Assembly: GCA_035235625.1 (NCBI GenBank)
Contig: CP141145.1
Location: 24,492,563 to 24,556,562 of the forward strand
Length of the DNA: 64,000 nucleotides
Direction of reading: 5' to 3'
Origin: Saururus chinensis
Taxonomy: Eukaryota > Streptophyta > Magnoliopsida > Piperales > Saururaceae
Shown: one piece after another, positions 24,232 to 35,929 of the stretch
How the letters are laid out: the number at the start of each line of letters is the position of its first letter
Numbering within the stretch: the stretch's first letter is position 1
The notes under the pieces: generated by a model
Database searches by the model: none
The model's input: only the letters and a program-made list of their open reading frames with translations
Told to the model about the DNA's origin: nothing
Program-made: the position numbers and the translations under genes

Positions 24232-27200
24232 GTGGAGGAGATCGATGAGGAGGCAGAGGTGACGGATGGGCTTGATTATTCGTACCCTGCCGATACACTA
24301 CAGGAGATTTCTATGCATGCTTTTTCAGGGGCTTTCACTCCATGCACCATGCGAGTACAGGGTTACCTCAAGCGACAGCAGGTTGCTATTCTAATTGACA
24401 GTGGGTCGACTCACTACTTCATCAACGACAAAGTGGCTCAGTGACTAGGCTGCTTTGTGTTTGACTTGACACCCTTTGATGTCTTGATTGGGGATGGTAA
24501 GCACCTCCGCAGCTCCGGGGTGTGTACCCAGGCCACACTCTCCATTCAGGGCCATACATTCGTGACCAACCTATCCTTGCTTCCGACAAAGGGGGCAAAC
24601 GTGGTTTTAGGGGTGCAGTGGCTCCAAGAGCTTGGGGACGTTCTCTGGAACTTCAAGGACCTGGTGATGGATTTCGCAATGAACGAACAGCGGGTGCGCC
24701 TCCAAGGCTCTCAACCGGGCACTCTCCTTTCTGCTCAGGCGACAGGGTCCTTATTCTGATTCACATCACAGGGACTACTTCTCCAGCAGCGGGCCTCGGT
24801 AGACGTTGTGCAGGATGACTTGCCGCAGGATCTTCAAGACCTCTTGGCAATGTATGGTAACGTGTTCGCTGAACCACGGGGCCTTCCTCCAATGCGGGCT
24901 GTCACGGGGTAGTGGAGCGGACTACCCGTGACACGTGCTAGGGCGCACACACATGGGAAAGAGTTGTATACGAGGTGTGCATGCATTATGGGAACTGCCC
25001 TTAGTGTTGTATATCATGTGTGCAGGCGTTGCGGGGAAGGCCCACAACATTGCGCAACATGTGTGCACAACGTTGGGCAGAAATGCCGCAACGATGTGCA
25101 CACATAGTTGGCTATGTTGGGACACATAGCCAACTAGCACATATTTGGATTCTTAAGGTGTCCCCTCCTTATATAGTGTTAGAGGGTCCTTGGGAGTGTT
25201 CTCGGGCAGTTTGGTGAAATTCGGAAATACCATGCCCGTACGGCCACTTTGGCTGCCACTCCAGAGAAATGCCAAAAATCTCTTATGCTATATAGGGAGG
25301 GACATGGTGAGCTTCATGGACAGGCTGTTGGTATGATGCCTAGCCTTGCAACAGGCTGATCCGGATGGTAATGAATGCTTGTTGCCTTGCTAGCTATCAT
25401 GCCAGGAGCCCATCTACTAGTGGGATGGGGCTCTCCGACTCGTCGGGCGGCCATCCGGCCTTTTGGCCGTGTTGGTAACAAAGGCCCTTGCATGCACGTG
25501 GCTGAGACGGATTGTTTGGATGACCGAGTTGCCTAAGTTGGATCCATGCATAGCAAAGAGGTGTCCCTCTCCGTCTAGCTCGTTTGGGAACAAGTCCCGG
25601 CACGTTCGCACGTCCACCTTGGGACGGGTTCGTTGCTTGGCTTCGCGGGCTGGATGCTTGGTCGAATGGCACGAGGCCACGACCTTGACAAAGATAGGCT
25701 TACTCACTTGGCTGTTTGGCCTTGCGAGTGCCGCACGGCACCTTGGGATGGCTAGGGCCATGACAGGGCGCATGACCACTCTATCCCAATCATTCCAGGT
25801 GCTTCTCCAGCCAATGTCTGTCCCTATCGCTATCCATACATTCAAAAGGCTGAGATCGAGCATCTAGTGGCGGACATGCTTCATTCTGGTATCATTCGGC
25901 CTAGCACGAGCTCCTTTTCTTCCCCAGTATTGCTGGTTCGTAAGGATGGTACTTGGCGCTTCTGTGTTGATTACCGGGCGCTGAATGCTATCACAGTGAA
26001 TGACAAATATCCTATACTGGTGGTGGAGGAACTGTTGGGCAAGATGTCTGGTGCTACCGTATTCAGTAAACTTGACCTTCGTTCAAGTTATCATCAGATC
26101 CGTATACAGCCTATTGATGTGCACAAGACCGCCTTCCGCACTCATGATGGTCATTTCAAGTTCTTGGTTATGCCGTTTGGCCTCACGAATGCGCCTTCTA
26201 CATTTCAGAGTCTTATGAATGACCTCTTCCGGCCCTTCCTCCGACACTTCATATTGGTGTTCTTCGATGATATCCTTGTCTATAGCAAGTCGTGGGGCGA
26301 CCACTTAGAGCATCTCAGGTCTGTCTTTGATATCCTGCAAGCTAATTCATTGTTTCTTAAATGTTTGAAGTGCTCGTTTGGCAGCCCACAGGTGGAATAC
26401 TTGGGTCATATTATTTCTCGTGGCAGCGTGGCTACTGATCCCTCTAAGGTGACTGCCATGTTGTCCTGGTCGTCTCTTTCTTGCGCTCGGGGCTGCTGGG
26501 CTTCCTTGGCCTGACTGGCTATTATTGGCGCTTTATTCACCGCTATGGCAAGATTGCTCACCCCCTTACTCAGCTATTACAGAAAGGCGCCTTTCGTTGG
26601 TCGGACGCTGCCCAGGCGTTCTTTGAGTAGTTGAAGCAAGCTATGGCGACCGCCCCTGTTTTGATTCTTCCTTATTTCAGCCGGCCATTAGTGGTTGAGA
26701 CCGATGCTTCGGATGCCGGCTTGGAGGCGGTACTACTTCAGGAGGAGCGTCCCATTGCCTACTTCAGCAAGGCTTTGGCTGGCCGCTCCCTATCCCTCTC
26801 TGTCTACGAGAAAGAGATGTTGGCCATTGTACTCGTGGTTGACAAATGGCGCCCTTATTTGCTGGTTGGCAGTTTCTCATTCGCACTGATCATCAACCGC
26901 TCAAGTATTTTCTTGAACAGAGGGTGTCCACTCCCACGCAGCAGCGGTGGGTCAGCAAGCTATTGGGCTATGACTATGAGGTTGTGTACAAGAAGGGATC
27001 TGACAACACCGTGGCTGATGCCTTGTCTCGCCACACCATCCCAGGTTCATGCTTGACTATTTCCGGTCCGGTTTGTCCATTCCTTACTAAATTGAAACAG
27101 GCATATCAAGATGATTTACTGACCACCACACTGATTGTGGCCCTCCAGTCTGACCCGTCAGCGCGCCCTTGCTTTGCCTGGAAGGATGGCCTTCTTTTCT

Positions 27201-28500
27201 GGAAAGACCGTTTGTGGGTGCCTAAGGTTGCCGACCTACGTCAGTGTATCATAGCTCACTTCCATGCCTCTCCCTTGGCGGGTCATGAAGGTGCCCTTTG
27301 CACCTATAAACGGGTCAGTCAGAGCTTCTTGTGGTAGGGCGTACGTCGCGGAGTGACTGCTTATGTGGCTGCCTATGATGTCTGTCAGCGTGACAAGTCC
27401 GCAGCCACCTCTCCTAATGGGTTACTTCAGCCATTTCCCATTCCATATAAGGTTTGGGACAATGTTTCTATGGACTTTATAGAGGCCTTGCTGTTGGTCC
27501 AAGGCAAGTCGGTGATCATGGTGGTAGTGGATTGCCTGTCCAAATATGCCCATTTCAGTGCTCTACGTCATCCCTACACCGCCAAGTCTGTGGCGGAACT
27601 ATATGTTCGAGAGGTGGCCAAATTGTACGGTATGCCTTGCACTATCGTTTCTGACCATGACAAGATTTTTATCTCTCAGTTTTGGCAGGAGTTCTTCACT
27701 CTACAGGGAACTTCTTTGCACATGAGTACCGCCTATCATCCACATACTAATGGGCAAACTGAGGTCGTCAACCGCTGTTTGGAGCAGTACATGCGCTGTT
27801 TTACTATGTCTCAGCCCCGTCGTTGGCTTCAACTCCTTCCGTGGGCCGAGTGGTCTTATAATATTGCTTATCACACTCGTGCCAGGTTTACTCCTTTTGA
27901 GGTACTATATGGGTGGCCGCCCCCTACCATGCTCTCCTATGTTCCCCATCGGTCCTCAGTTGCCGAGGTTAACTACATGCTCCAGACTCGGGATGATGTT
28001 CTTCGCCAGCTTAAGGCGAACCTTTCTGAGGCTCAGAATAGAATGAAGCAGATTTATGATAGCGATCACACAGAGCACAAGTTTGCCGTAGGGGACTTGG
28101 TTTATGTTTTTGTTCTACCTCAGCGCCAGACCTCCTTGTTCTAGCCCAAGCACTCTAAGCTTGCCCCCCGATTTTATGGTCCATATGTTGTCGAAGAGCG
28201 TGTTGGATCGGTTGCCTATCGCCTCACTCTTCAGCCAGGTTCGATGGTCCATCCCGTTTTTCATGTTTCCCAGCTGCGCCGTTGCATTGGTGACCCTTCC
28301 CTGGCCGTGGATGCTCCACCTCTTCCATTGATGGGCCCCGTGGCTTCTTATGACCCAATTCCTACCGCGCTGCTTGATAAGCGTCATGTACGCCGCTCGG
28401 ATCGCATTACCACGGAGGTTTTAGTCTCTTGGCAGGGCCAGTCACTTGAGGATGCAACATGGTTGTCTGAGGATGAGTTTCTGCTCCGGTATCTTTCGTA
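24232..28500 (+). pseudogene. pol region of the Reina-like element (fossil): PR-RT-RH-INT-chromodomain
   Basis: The order of parts is the Ty3 order. The protease has the active-site string ILIDSGSTHYFI (about 24395). The reverse transcriptase has WRFCVDYRALN and VFFDDILVYSK strings (25867-26514). RNase H follows (about 26640-27010, with an ETDASDAG and a DALSRH string). The integrase has an HxxxxxGHEG zinc-binding region (about 27260) and the core with YHPHTNGQTEVVNR (to about 27900). The C-terminal region (about 28340-28500) has a VSWQGQSLEDATW string, like chromodomains of chromoviruses. The region is interrupted by a nested solo LTR at 24900-25765. It is a broken fossil. Confidence 0.88.
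24900..25765. mobile_element. Nested 866-bp solo LTR in the chromovirus pol
   Basis: GC-rich sequence with no similarity to the surrounding pol. It begins TGTCACGG and ends ATGACA (TGTCA/TGACA inverted ends), flanked by GGGC at 24896-24899 and 25766-25769, with pol-type coding on both sides. Its first 35 bases fold back on themselves (GTCACGGG against CCCGTGAC). It contains no coding region. The large open frames seen on both strands here (for example 25417-25863) are by-products of its GC content. It inserted after the chromovirus did. The family is unknown, and the 4-bp flanking repeat is shorter than the usual 5. Confidence 0.75.
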
Positions 28501-28540
28501 GTTGCCTTAAGGACAAGGCGTGTGCGGAAGTGTGGTGGAA

Positions 28541-28870
28541 TGTTGTGCACGAGTGCACTAGGCTTAGTATTTACCTTTATTTCAGTACTTTATTTCTGTT
28601 CATTAGGCTAGTTTCCCTTATGATTAGCAGATGATTGTTATTTGTTTTTTGGATAACTTATAATGGGCGCACTAGTGGACCACGGATGAACTGGGCCCAC
28701 TAGTGGCACGATCCCCAATGTGGGGTGCGACTCCCCATAAAGGGGTCGTCTTCCTCCTTTGTGGTTATGCTTAATAAACTTCCAGAATTCCTTTTCCCTT
28801 TCTTCCAACTTTTTTCCCTTTCTCTGCATAGAACTCCTGTGTACCTATTGTGCCTACATCGGGCACAACA
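28541..28870 (+). repeat. 3' LTR of the Reina-like element
   Basis: 330 bp with the same TGTTGTGC and GCACAACA ends as the 5' copy. It is preceded by a purine-rich tract (about 28526-28540) in the position of the polypurine tract. It is followed by the GTATT duplication. Confidence 0.95.
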
Positions 28871-28875
28871 GTATT

Positions 28876-29435
28876 CTATAACATGATATGATATATGAAC
28901 AAAACGTCTTTTTAAATCTATAAAAAAACTAGAGTTTGAATATTAGGCCATTATTATAGAAGTCGCTGACTCGTTGATGTTGTTGAACTTCGCCGGATTA
29001 ACCCCTCAATGAGCCACTGACCTTCACTATAAAATCACTTATTTACTTTGAGCGCGTAAGTATAACCTTGGGCCGAACCTCACTTCATGTTCAGAACTCA
29101 CATCACAGCCAAAACCTCACTTGACATGTTTGATTTTGGAAAAGTAGAGTCGGAAATTGAACTTCTCACTACGTTTTCACATCTCACTAGTCGGACTTTG
29201 GGGATCGCCGGTCAAAAATCGAAACTCACACTCCACGATGGGTCATTTATGGGTAAATACGATATTATACCCGATTTATATGATATAAAACCTTTAACTC
29301 CTAACCCCTAACTTAGGGGTATTTTAGTTTATTTTTTTTAAATATTGTGTTACTTTGGGTTATATGGCATTTAATTTTTAAAACTAAGGAATATAAAATT
29401 TAGGCTTCTTCCGTCAGGTAACATAGAAAAACTCT
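28876..29435 (-). other. MULE-1 right-end sequence up to its terminal repeat
   Basis: This non-coding stretch lies between the chromovirus and the MULE-1 terminal repeat. It starts with more CATGATATGATATATG-type sequence like that left of the chromovirus, so the chromovirus landed in the MULE. The rest should be the upstream region of the Ulp1-like gene. The last about 128 bp (29308-29435) form the inverted copy of the left terminal repeat. Confidence 0.55.
29308..29435 (-). repeat. MULE-1 right terminal inverted repeat
   Basis: Read on the minus strand it begins GAGTTTTTCTATGTTACC, then GGAAGAAGCC, ATATTCC, a CCATAT block and a CCCCTAAG block, the same order as at 4004-4130. Confidence 0.6.
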
Positions 29436-29471
29436 AAACAATAATCAATATGAGGACCCAACTTGAAGACT

Positions 29472-29570
29472 AACATGATTGAGTGAATGAAGTGATCACG
29501 TATCATGGAGTGAAGCTCCAACGTGGCGCCTCCAACATGATTGAGGGGATGAAGTGGTCACTTATCAGGG
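29472..29570 (+). repeat. Short direct repeat, offset 61 bp
   Basis: AACATGATTGAG, then GATGAAGTG, TCAC and TATCA occur at about 29472-29509 and again at 29533-29570. The surrounding 29436-30387 stretch shows no gene and forms the spacer between MULE-1 and the 3' end of the CSLC gene. Confidence 0.6.
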
Positions 29571-30387
29571 AGATAAGGACGCCAGGACGGTGAGGGGACT
29601 GACCAGAACTGACCCTCTACAGTTATCACATATACAATCTGCAGTATAATAGTGAAGTAGCTCGTCGACTAGTGTAAGAAAACACATTTGCCAATCATGG
29701 AAAGCATTTGAAGAAAGCAATGTGCAACCAAAAGACGAGATAAAGGCTCAGAAGTGCGTTGGATAACCGATAAGGACTAGGGAGTTTGTATAGAATGATG
29801 AGATTATTATTCATCTAATATTATTCCCCTCGAAGAGTGGGCAGAGCCAGAAGCCTTTGTTCATAGGGGCAAATATCTTATCACTTACATTGGACAACAA
29901 ATTACAGCCCGAACAGTTAAATAATCTCATTTTAGTGACATACAGGAGACTTTACAAGTTCGGAGAAAGCAGATGATATCAAAGCATTAATAAGATTTTT
30001 TTCGTTTCCTTTATACTTCTCCTTTCTTTCTTTCCTTTTTTTTTTTTTGAGAATGGCAAGATAAACTATTGATTAAGCTGAACCTGCTGGACGAATTTCC
30101 AGACAAATTTTGGCATTTGCAACCCTCTCTCTCTCTCTCCCACAGTTTTTCCGTTAATCCGACAAATTTTGTTAGAATCTCCAGTTCAATTGCCATTAAG
30201 AACGCATATTCTAAATCATCGTATCCAGAATCAAGATCAAAGCAGTACACAGCCCATATGGTCTTAAATACAGACTTCAGAAGTTTCTCTAGAAGACAAA
30301 AATGAATTTCAAGTTCTATAAATCTAACCTGAAAGAAAAAATAGAATTTAAAAAAATGAAAAATGAGAATTTTTAATCAGGTCTCAC

Positions 30388-30393
30388 TTTATT
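30388..30393 (-). terminator. Candidate poly(A) signal of the CSLC gene
   Basis: TTTATT on the plus strand is AATAAA on the minus strand, about 315 bp beyond the CSLC stop codon. That is a usual plant 3'-UTR length. Confidence 0.5.
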
Positions 30394-30704
30394 CAAGCAG
30401 AGACCCAATGTACAACAACAATCGCACAACAGCCAAAGGCTTCTTTCTCCCATTAAGTTCCCCAAATAATCTTTTGGGCCATCTTGGGAGGTGTTCTTTC
30501 TCAAACAAACAACCAATAAATTATTCCCTCTGCAGTCGATAAATAGCATCTACAAAAAAGGTACACAGGAACTGCTGGAAATGCACAATCAATTAGGCTG
30601 AAGCTTAAACAGGGGTGTTGAAACCATCAACTCCATTTACTTACCGTCAGCCAGACCCCAAGTGCCTCGTGAATGGAATGCCTAGTAAATACAGTTGTCA
30701 AAAC

Positions 30705-33700
30705 TCAACTAACCTGTTCTCCTATAAGATCAAGACCAACTACCAGAAAGGTGATCCCTTGAAACAATAAGAAGTAGAAATGTATCCCTTGTGCAGACAG
30801 CAAGCTTCTTACAGATGCGGTCAGCAGAATGAATGCCAAAGAAAGTTCCTTTCTGTACAAACGATTTACTCGTTTCTTCTCATTTGTATTTGTCGTTTCC
30901 AACTTTGTCAAATCATCAAGACCTGATTCAGAATTAGCTCTATGGAGAAGAGCACTTCCAACTTGAGCCTCAGATTCGTTCTCAGCAAAGGAAGCCAAGT
31001 CTGGCTCTGAGGACCTTCCCAGCTTCTTGGTAACAATCCATTCATAGGAGCTCCCAAATTTAAATAAACCCGAAATCATGGCGTTGAATTTTGTGACAGA
31101 CATGGTGTTCTCAAATAAGAGGTAAGGTACAATAAAAGGAAAAGATCTTGGGGCTGGAAGAATACTCAAGATAGACATTAAGCCCGGGACATAACAAACA
31201 ACCCAAGCAGGTAAATGAGCTTCTGGTAAAAACATAGATAGCGGAAGGATAATGCAGAAAAGGGTGAAGGAATAGAAAGGCAATATCAGCTTCCTCAATA
31301 GGAAGAAAAGTAGAATCAAGTTTGCCTTCTTCGGAAGACTCATCTGCAAGAAGAGAAAGGATCAAATTATTACTACCAGCCGATAGCACAAAGTGCTCTT
31401 ACTAGAAGACATCTACTGGCTTATGACATTTATGATTAACTGTCTCATTATGTGTACCACGTCCCTTAATGTTTGTAAAAGAAGGAAAAATCAAGCCATC
31501 TTGGAGTTTAACAAGACACAATAGGCAAAATGATACTCCAGCCTACCTTTGAACGGAGAATGTCAAGAAAACACAAACGGAACAGCTGCATGGGACCTGA
31601 ATGCCACCGATGTTGCTGTTTCTTGTATGCCTCATAGGACTCAGGGAGTTCACAAAGGCACTGCAGCAAGAAAAATAGGAAGGAGTCTTTTAACTGTCAA
31701 AAAGTTCACAATTGTACGTCCAGTGATGCAAACATGTGGCTTAACCGCATGGACTGACCTTTACATCATTAAGAAATATGAATTTCCATCCTGCAAGATG
31801 AGCACGAACTGCAATATCCATGTCCTCTACAGTGGTCCTCTCCAACCATCCGCCAGATTCTTCCAAAGCTTTAATCCTCCAGACACCAGCGGTTCCATTA
31901 AATCCAAAGAAATTGATAAACAAACCATTCACTTGTTGTTCAACCTCAAAGTGAAAGGATAGATTTATGTTCTGCAACCTTGTAAGCAAATTTTCGTCCT
32001 TGTTCACAAAAGACCACCTTGTCTGGACCAAAGCCAGATCTTCATTGCCCTGGACATGAAAAAGGCAAAAACTCAGAAAAAACCTTAATATAATATGCAA
32101 CTCAAACATAAACAAATGTCATATTAGAAGAGAGAAAAGACCCATTGACTACAGGCATAAATTAAGCCAGCAGAAGCTAATACCAAAATTCCCAACTATC
32201 ATCTCGTAGGCCAAGTAGATCAAAACAGTATTAACATCTTACAAATGAATGACTTATCCCTTCAATGTTTGCCCTATTTAAGTCCACATGAACAAAAGGA
32301 AAAAAAGTTTAAAAAGTTGGCAATATCACTTTTGACTCATTCCATTGTGGTGTTTTGTCCATCCATTGCAGTAATTTGTCCATCCAGGATTACTGTGTGT
32401 TCAATGGGAGATCCTATTGATGCAAACAAAAGGGAGTAAAAGCTTTTTTGAGGTGTATGGTTAATCACAAAAGGTTTTGCTGTGTCCAGTTACACGAGGG
32501 GCCGTGATGTAGGCCAGTGTTTTAGAAAACATATCAGTGAGGTCCTGGGTTTGGCATCTGGGGCCCACTTTAGCTTTGCATTAGAATGGCTCTAAGTTAA
32601 TACAACTGTTTTCAAATACACAAAAATGTAGATAAGAAAAAATCACAAGTAGTCTTTTTATGAACTCTGGTCTCTGGTTATTCAACAAGATACCTTGAAA
32701 TGGGGAACAGTTTTCTTCAAAAAATCAGGAGCGGGCTGAAAATCTGCATCAAAAATTGCCACAAACTCATAGTCCTTCACATAGTCACAGTTCATGGCAG
32801 ACTTTAGATTCCCTGCTTTATAGCCTGTCCGCATAAGACGATGCCTATACAATATGCGGACGCCTTTCTGCTGCCACTTCTGTACTTCGGCCTTAATGAG
32901 GAACTGTATATCTGCATCGTCAGAATCATCTAGAACCTGTACAAGCATTCTTTCCTTTGGCCAGTCCTGGACACAAATTGCCGCAATTGATTGCTGGTAA
33001 ACCTGAGTGACACCCAAATGAGAGTTCTTAGTTGGATAAGCATTTTTTAATTGTAAAGAGTGCTAAAGAACAGAAAGTTTAAAATATATCCTTTTGCAAT
33101 CCACTGCTTTCTCAAACCTACAATGTACAAGAGGAGGATTGCATCTTGTATTAAAGAAATATGCGAGCTATTTTTCTGGCAATTTTTGCAATCATTACTG
33201 GAAAAGATACATCAATATGAATTTTTAATATCAAAATTCAGAATTTAGAGTTATATGGGGCCCACTAGGAATGCCTTCATTCAATACAAAAGCCAAGATT
33301 CTAATCCAAAGCTTATGATGCCTTCTTGCCAAACAGACAAAACCAAGTCCATTAGCTCGAATCACCCAAGTTGCCTGCACGTCTGGACTCCGGCCTATTC
33401 CGCTATGACCAGCAAAATCATTAAAAGATTAACAAATAGCAAATTCCATTTTCATTACTCCAAAAATTTAATGCAGTCTATACTCAAATCAGCATTACAT
33501 TTCGTACGTAAACTTATTTTAACAAAGAAATGATTTTTTCCCAAAGCAGCCAACCTTGACTTCAATCTCAGGAAGTTCAAACAGCTCTCAAGCCTCACAG
33601 TATGCTAGGAACCCCTTTCAGTCTCTATCACAGTATTACTTATCTTTCAACACTTAATCAAACAGAATTTCCTTCGAGACATCTGTGCGACTCAAAACAT

Positions 33701-34591
33701 GTCACTTTCGCCAAATGCTTACTTGACATGGACCAACTCTTTAGCCTCAAGTTACTACGATAAGAAATGTGGATGAAGATCTTACAAAATTGTAACACCA
33801 AATCAATTAAGCGTCAAAGATAAAGGTCAGCGCACAAAAAGAATTAGGGCAGGGAAAGGAGACCTACATCATCTTACCTCCCTCTCATTGCACATGGGAA
33901 TCTGCAAGAGCACCATTGGATACTCGTCCGTGCCCCCCTTTTCAACGTCATCGCCGTGGCCGTACTCAAACTGCGGCACGGGCTTCAGACCCTGGAACCT
34001 GATCCAGAAGCACCCCAGCATGAGCACGATCCGATCCACCGACTGGATCAGAAACAGCACGGTGCAGAGGTTGGCAAGCCCCTGCAGCGGCGGGGCGAGG
34101 TAATTGGCCCTCACCTGCAGCCACTTCGCGTAAAGGAACCCCAGGAACTCCTCCGCGGACGACACCGACAACGAGGGCGGCGGCCGGAAGTGCCAGCCCT
34201 TGAAATACGCGAGCAGCTCGACGAGGAGCAAGAGGAGGACGAGCACGAGGAAGGCCCGGATAGCGCGGTAAAGGCGGGTGGGCCGGCGGAGCGGCGCTCC
34301 GGCGGAAGAGATCCGGCGGTTGGCGGCAAGAAGGAGGGAGAGGGAGGAGGAGGCGAGCCAGGCGAGGGAGGCGGCGGCGTGGTGGAGCTTGAGGAAGAGG
34401 AGGTGGGAGAGCTGGCGGGCATTGCGGGGGCGCGTGGGCTTGTCGGGGTCTTCGTCGCCCCGTCGGCGGATCTCGGGCCAGGCGGGGTCGGGGGGGAGGG
34501 GGGCGGCCTGGTCGGAGTCGGCCAGCAGCCTCTGGTGCTCGCGCTCCCGGTTCCACCATTCCTGGAATTCGTGGTTGGGAGGGGGAGGCAT
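30705..34591 (-). CDS. CSLC: Cellulose synthase-like C protein (xyloglucan beta-1,4-glucan synthase), 5 exons
   Basis: The family makes the beta-1,4-glucan backbone of xyloglucan in Golgi membranes from UDP-glucose. Exons (minus): 34591-33878, 33002-32694, 32049-31759, 31660-31547, 31343-30705; all introns are phase 0 with GT-AG ends. The product is 688 residues, the usual CSLC length. Residues 1-90 are a Pro/charged cytosolic N-terminus starting [14 protein letters not shown], like CSLC6-type starts, which decided the ATG. Membrane segments lie at about 111-130 and 172-196. The GT2 catalytic core has DDSDD (263-267), DAD (323-325), TVED (414-417) and QQHRW (453-457). C-terminal membrane spans lie at about 485-515, 521-555 and 643-685. 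Exon 1 is strongly GC-rich against AT-rich surroundings, common for first exons here. No break was seen. A CSLC4/5/12-type paralogue assignment cannot be excluded. Confidence 0.95.
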
Positions 34592-34894
34592 CTGGTCGGT
34601 CGGTACTCGGCTGAGTCGCGGGCGGATCAGTCGGCCACCTCTGGGTGGACGAAGAAGCCGACTTTGATGAGGAGGCGCCCATATTTAGCTGGTGTGAAAA
34701 TGCAAGGGATCAGAACCGCTCGCTGTATGCTCTCGATGATGAAAGCAAGCGCCCATTTTTGGGCCCCAGTGCCTGCAGATCGTATCATCATAGTGAGATT
34801 GAGATTGAGGCAAGCGGTCCTGTGAGCGAGCGTCCGGGTGGGGTGAGAGCTCCCGGGAACGTCATCACTCATCAATGATACGAGAAGTGGTCTT

Positions 34895-34902
34895 TTATAT
34901 AA
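34895..34902 (-). promoter_or_regulatory. TATA box of the CSLC gene
   Basis: TTATATAA, reading CTTATATAAAAG on the minus strand, lies about 300 bp upstream of the CSLC ATG. Transcription would start near 34865, giving a 5' UTR of about 275 nt. Confidence 0.6.
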
Positions 34903-34944
34903 GAGGGGAGGCCAACTCAATGGTGGGACCCACCAGTTCATCAT

Positions 34945-35929
34945 CGGCCCCGCTTTTCGAATCTGGGTAGGATACCAGCGCTCATCGGCTCATGGTCAGT
35001 CGTAGATGATGAAAAGCGATCGTAGTTGGTAATGTGGATGCATGCACCCATATAAGAAGGAAAATAATATTTTTATATTAAAAATATATACTTATAAGAG
35101 TTTTAAGAAAAAATTATTTAAATAATATTAAAAAAATAATTATTAAAATTATGAAAAAAAATATTTTTTAATGTAGTGACTATTTTGGCCTTGTAGGCGT
35201 CAACCAAGCACTAGAGCCTGTGTCGCTTTGTTTTTATTTTTTCCTAATTTAGTCATTTTAAAGAACAAAATTAATTTTAAATTAATTTTATCCCCAAATG
35301 ATAAAATTTCTATGTTTCCCCTTATCAAAATGAACGTATTGGAACTTAACTTGATTTCGTCCTTTTAAAGGTGGCATACTCCCCTTCGAAATCTCCATAC
35401 TTCTCCTTATCAAAATAAAATTTCACTATTCATCCTACATATTTATGTTTAAGCTATTTCTAAAAAAAGATGTCTGAGTGCCTAGTGTAGGGCACAATGT
35501 AATTAGTAGGAGTTCACACGAGCTCACACTAGAGCTCTTAAAGAAATGTAAGCAGTTGAAGGCATATGAAAATGCCAATGGATGATAATGAAGAAAAAAA
35601 ATTATCCATAACAGTAGCTTCAAAAGACCGTCATAGGTCATCCACACTTATTGATGATGGAAGCATACCTAATTGGAGGTAAGGTTTCTTAAGATGTAAA
35701 TCCTATGTGAATCTTATAATTGTTGATGAAAATTAGGATATTGAACTATAAATTTTGTGCATAATGTGGAAGGTACACATCGCATGTACATGAGGTATTT
35801 ATTATTGGAATGTCTCAAGGCGGTGCATGGTTTGGAACTCAAAGCTCGATGAGCATTCATTACCCCTACACATGTGTAAGACATACTGATGCTAGACCAT
35901 CCAATCCAAGGTGAAATATATATTTATAA
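34945..35929. other. AT-rich intergenic stretch upstream of CSLC
   Basis: This holds the distal promoter of the CSLC gene and about 800 bp of very AT-rich DNA (long A/T runs at 35040-35180). I see no coding region, RNA gene or defined repeat. It ends at the GAGTTTTTTCC terminus of the next MULE. Confidence 0.5.

Larger units (their letters stand above)
22634..28870 (+). mobile_element. Reina-like Ty3/gypsy chromovirus, full structure but broken
   Basis: A complete LTR-retrotransposon structure: 5' LTR (22634-22962), primer-binding site next to it (TGGTATCGGAGC, near the initiator-Met tRNA form), gag region (about 22993-24230), protease (24232-24760), reverse transcriptase, RNase H, integrase and a C-terminal chromodomain-like region (to about 28500), and 3' LTR (28541-28870). 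Both sides carry GTATT (22629-22633 and 28871-28875). Net of an 866-bp nested LTR it is about 5.4 kb with 330-bp LTRs, which fits the Reina lineage of chromoviruses. The two LTRs differ by about 13 substitutions and one indel (about 4%), suggesting insertion one to a few million years ago at common plant rates, or older in a slow-evolving tree. The coding region is a fossil with roughly five to ten breaks. Confidence 0.92.
4001..29437. mobile_element. MULE-1: Mutator-like element with transposase and Ulp1-like genes, heavily nested
   Basis: A Mutator-like DNA transposon inferred from matching ends and two convergent gene relics. The left end (from about 4004) reads GAG followed by a T run, then an ATATTACC block, a GCCGAAGAAGC block and an ATTCC block, ending in a CCCTTAGG-type block. 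The reverse complement of 29308-29435 carries the same blocks in the same order. Between them lie a transposase gene (+, about 7.4-14.3 kb) and a Ulp1/C48-peptidase-like gene (-, about 22.2-14.7 kb), the gene pair known from Kaonashi-type MULEs. Four independent LTR insertions (4228-7370, 10309-13986, 16321-20111, 22634-28870) add about 16.9 kb; without them the MULE would be about 8.6 kb. A target-site duplication could not be fixed. Both genes are decayed, so the element is non-autonomous now. Confidence 0.7.

Noticed and set aside
25417-25863. Long ORFs on both strands in 25.0-25.8 kb
   Set aside because: They lie in the GC-rich nested solo LTR and show no domain; open frames follow from composition.
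32460-32600. Possible tRNA-derived SINE in CSLC intron 2
   Set aside because: A GAGGGGCCGTGATG string looked faintly promoter-like, but no A/B box pair or tail could be confirmed.
34111-34422. Ser/Pro-rich minus-strand ORF overlapping CSLC exon 1
   Set aside because: It is an alternative frame of the CSLC exon; the CSLC frame carries the conserved membrane segments and splices in phase.
33956-34825. 289-residue plus-strand ORF opposite CSLC exon 1
   Set aside because: It is the antisense shadow of the GC-rich CSLC first exon; the protein is low-complexity Gly/Glu and resembles no family.
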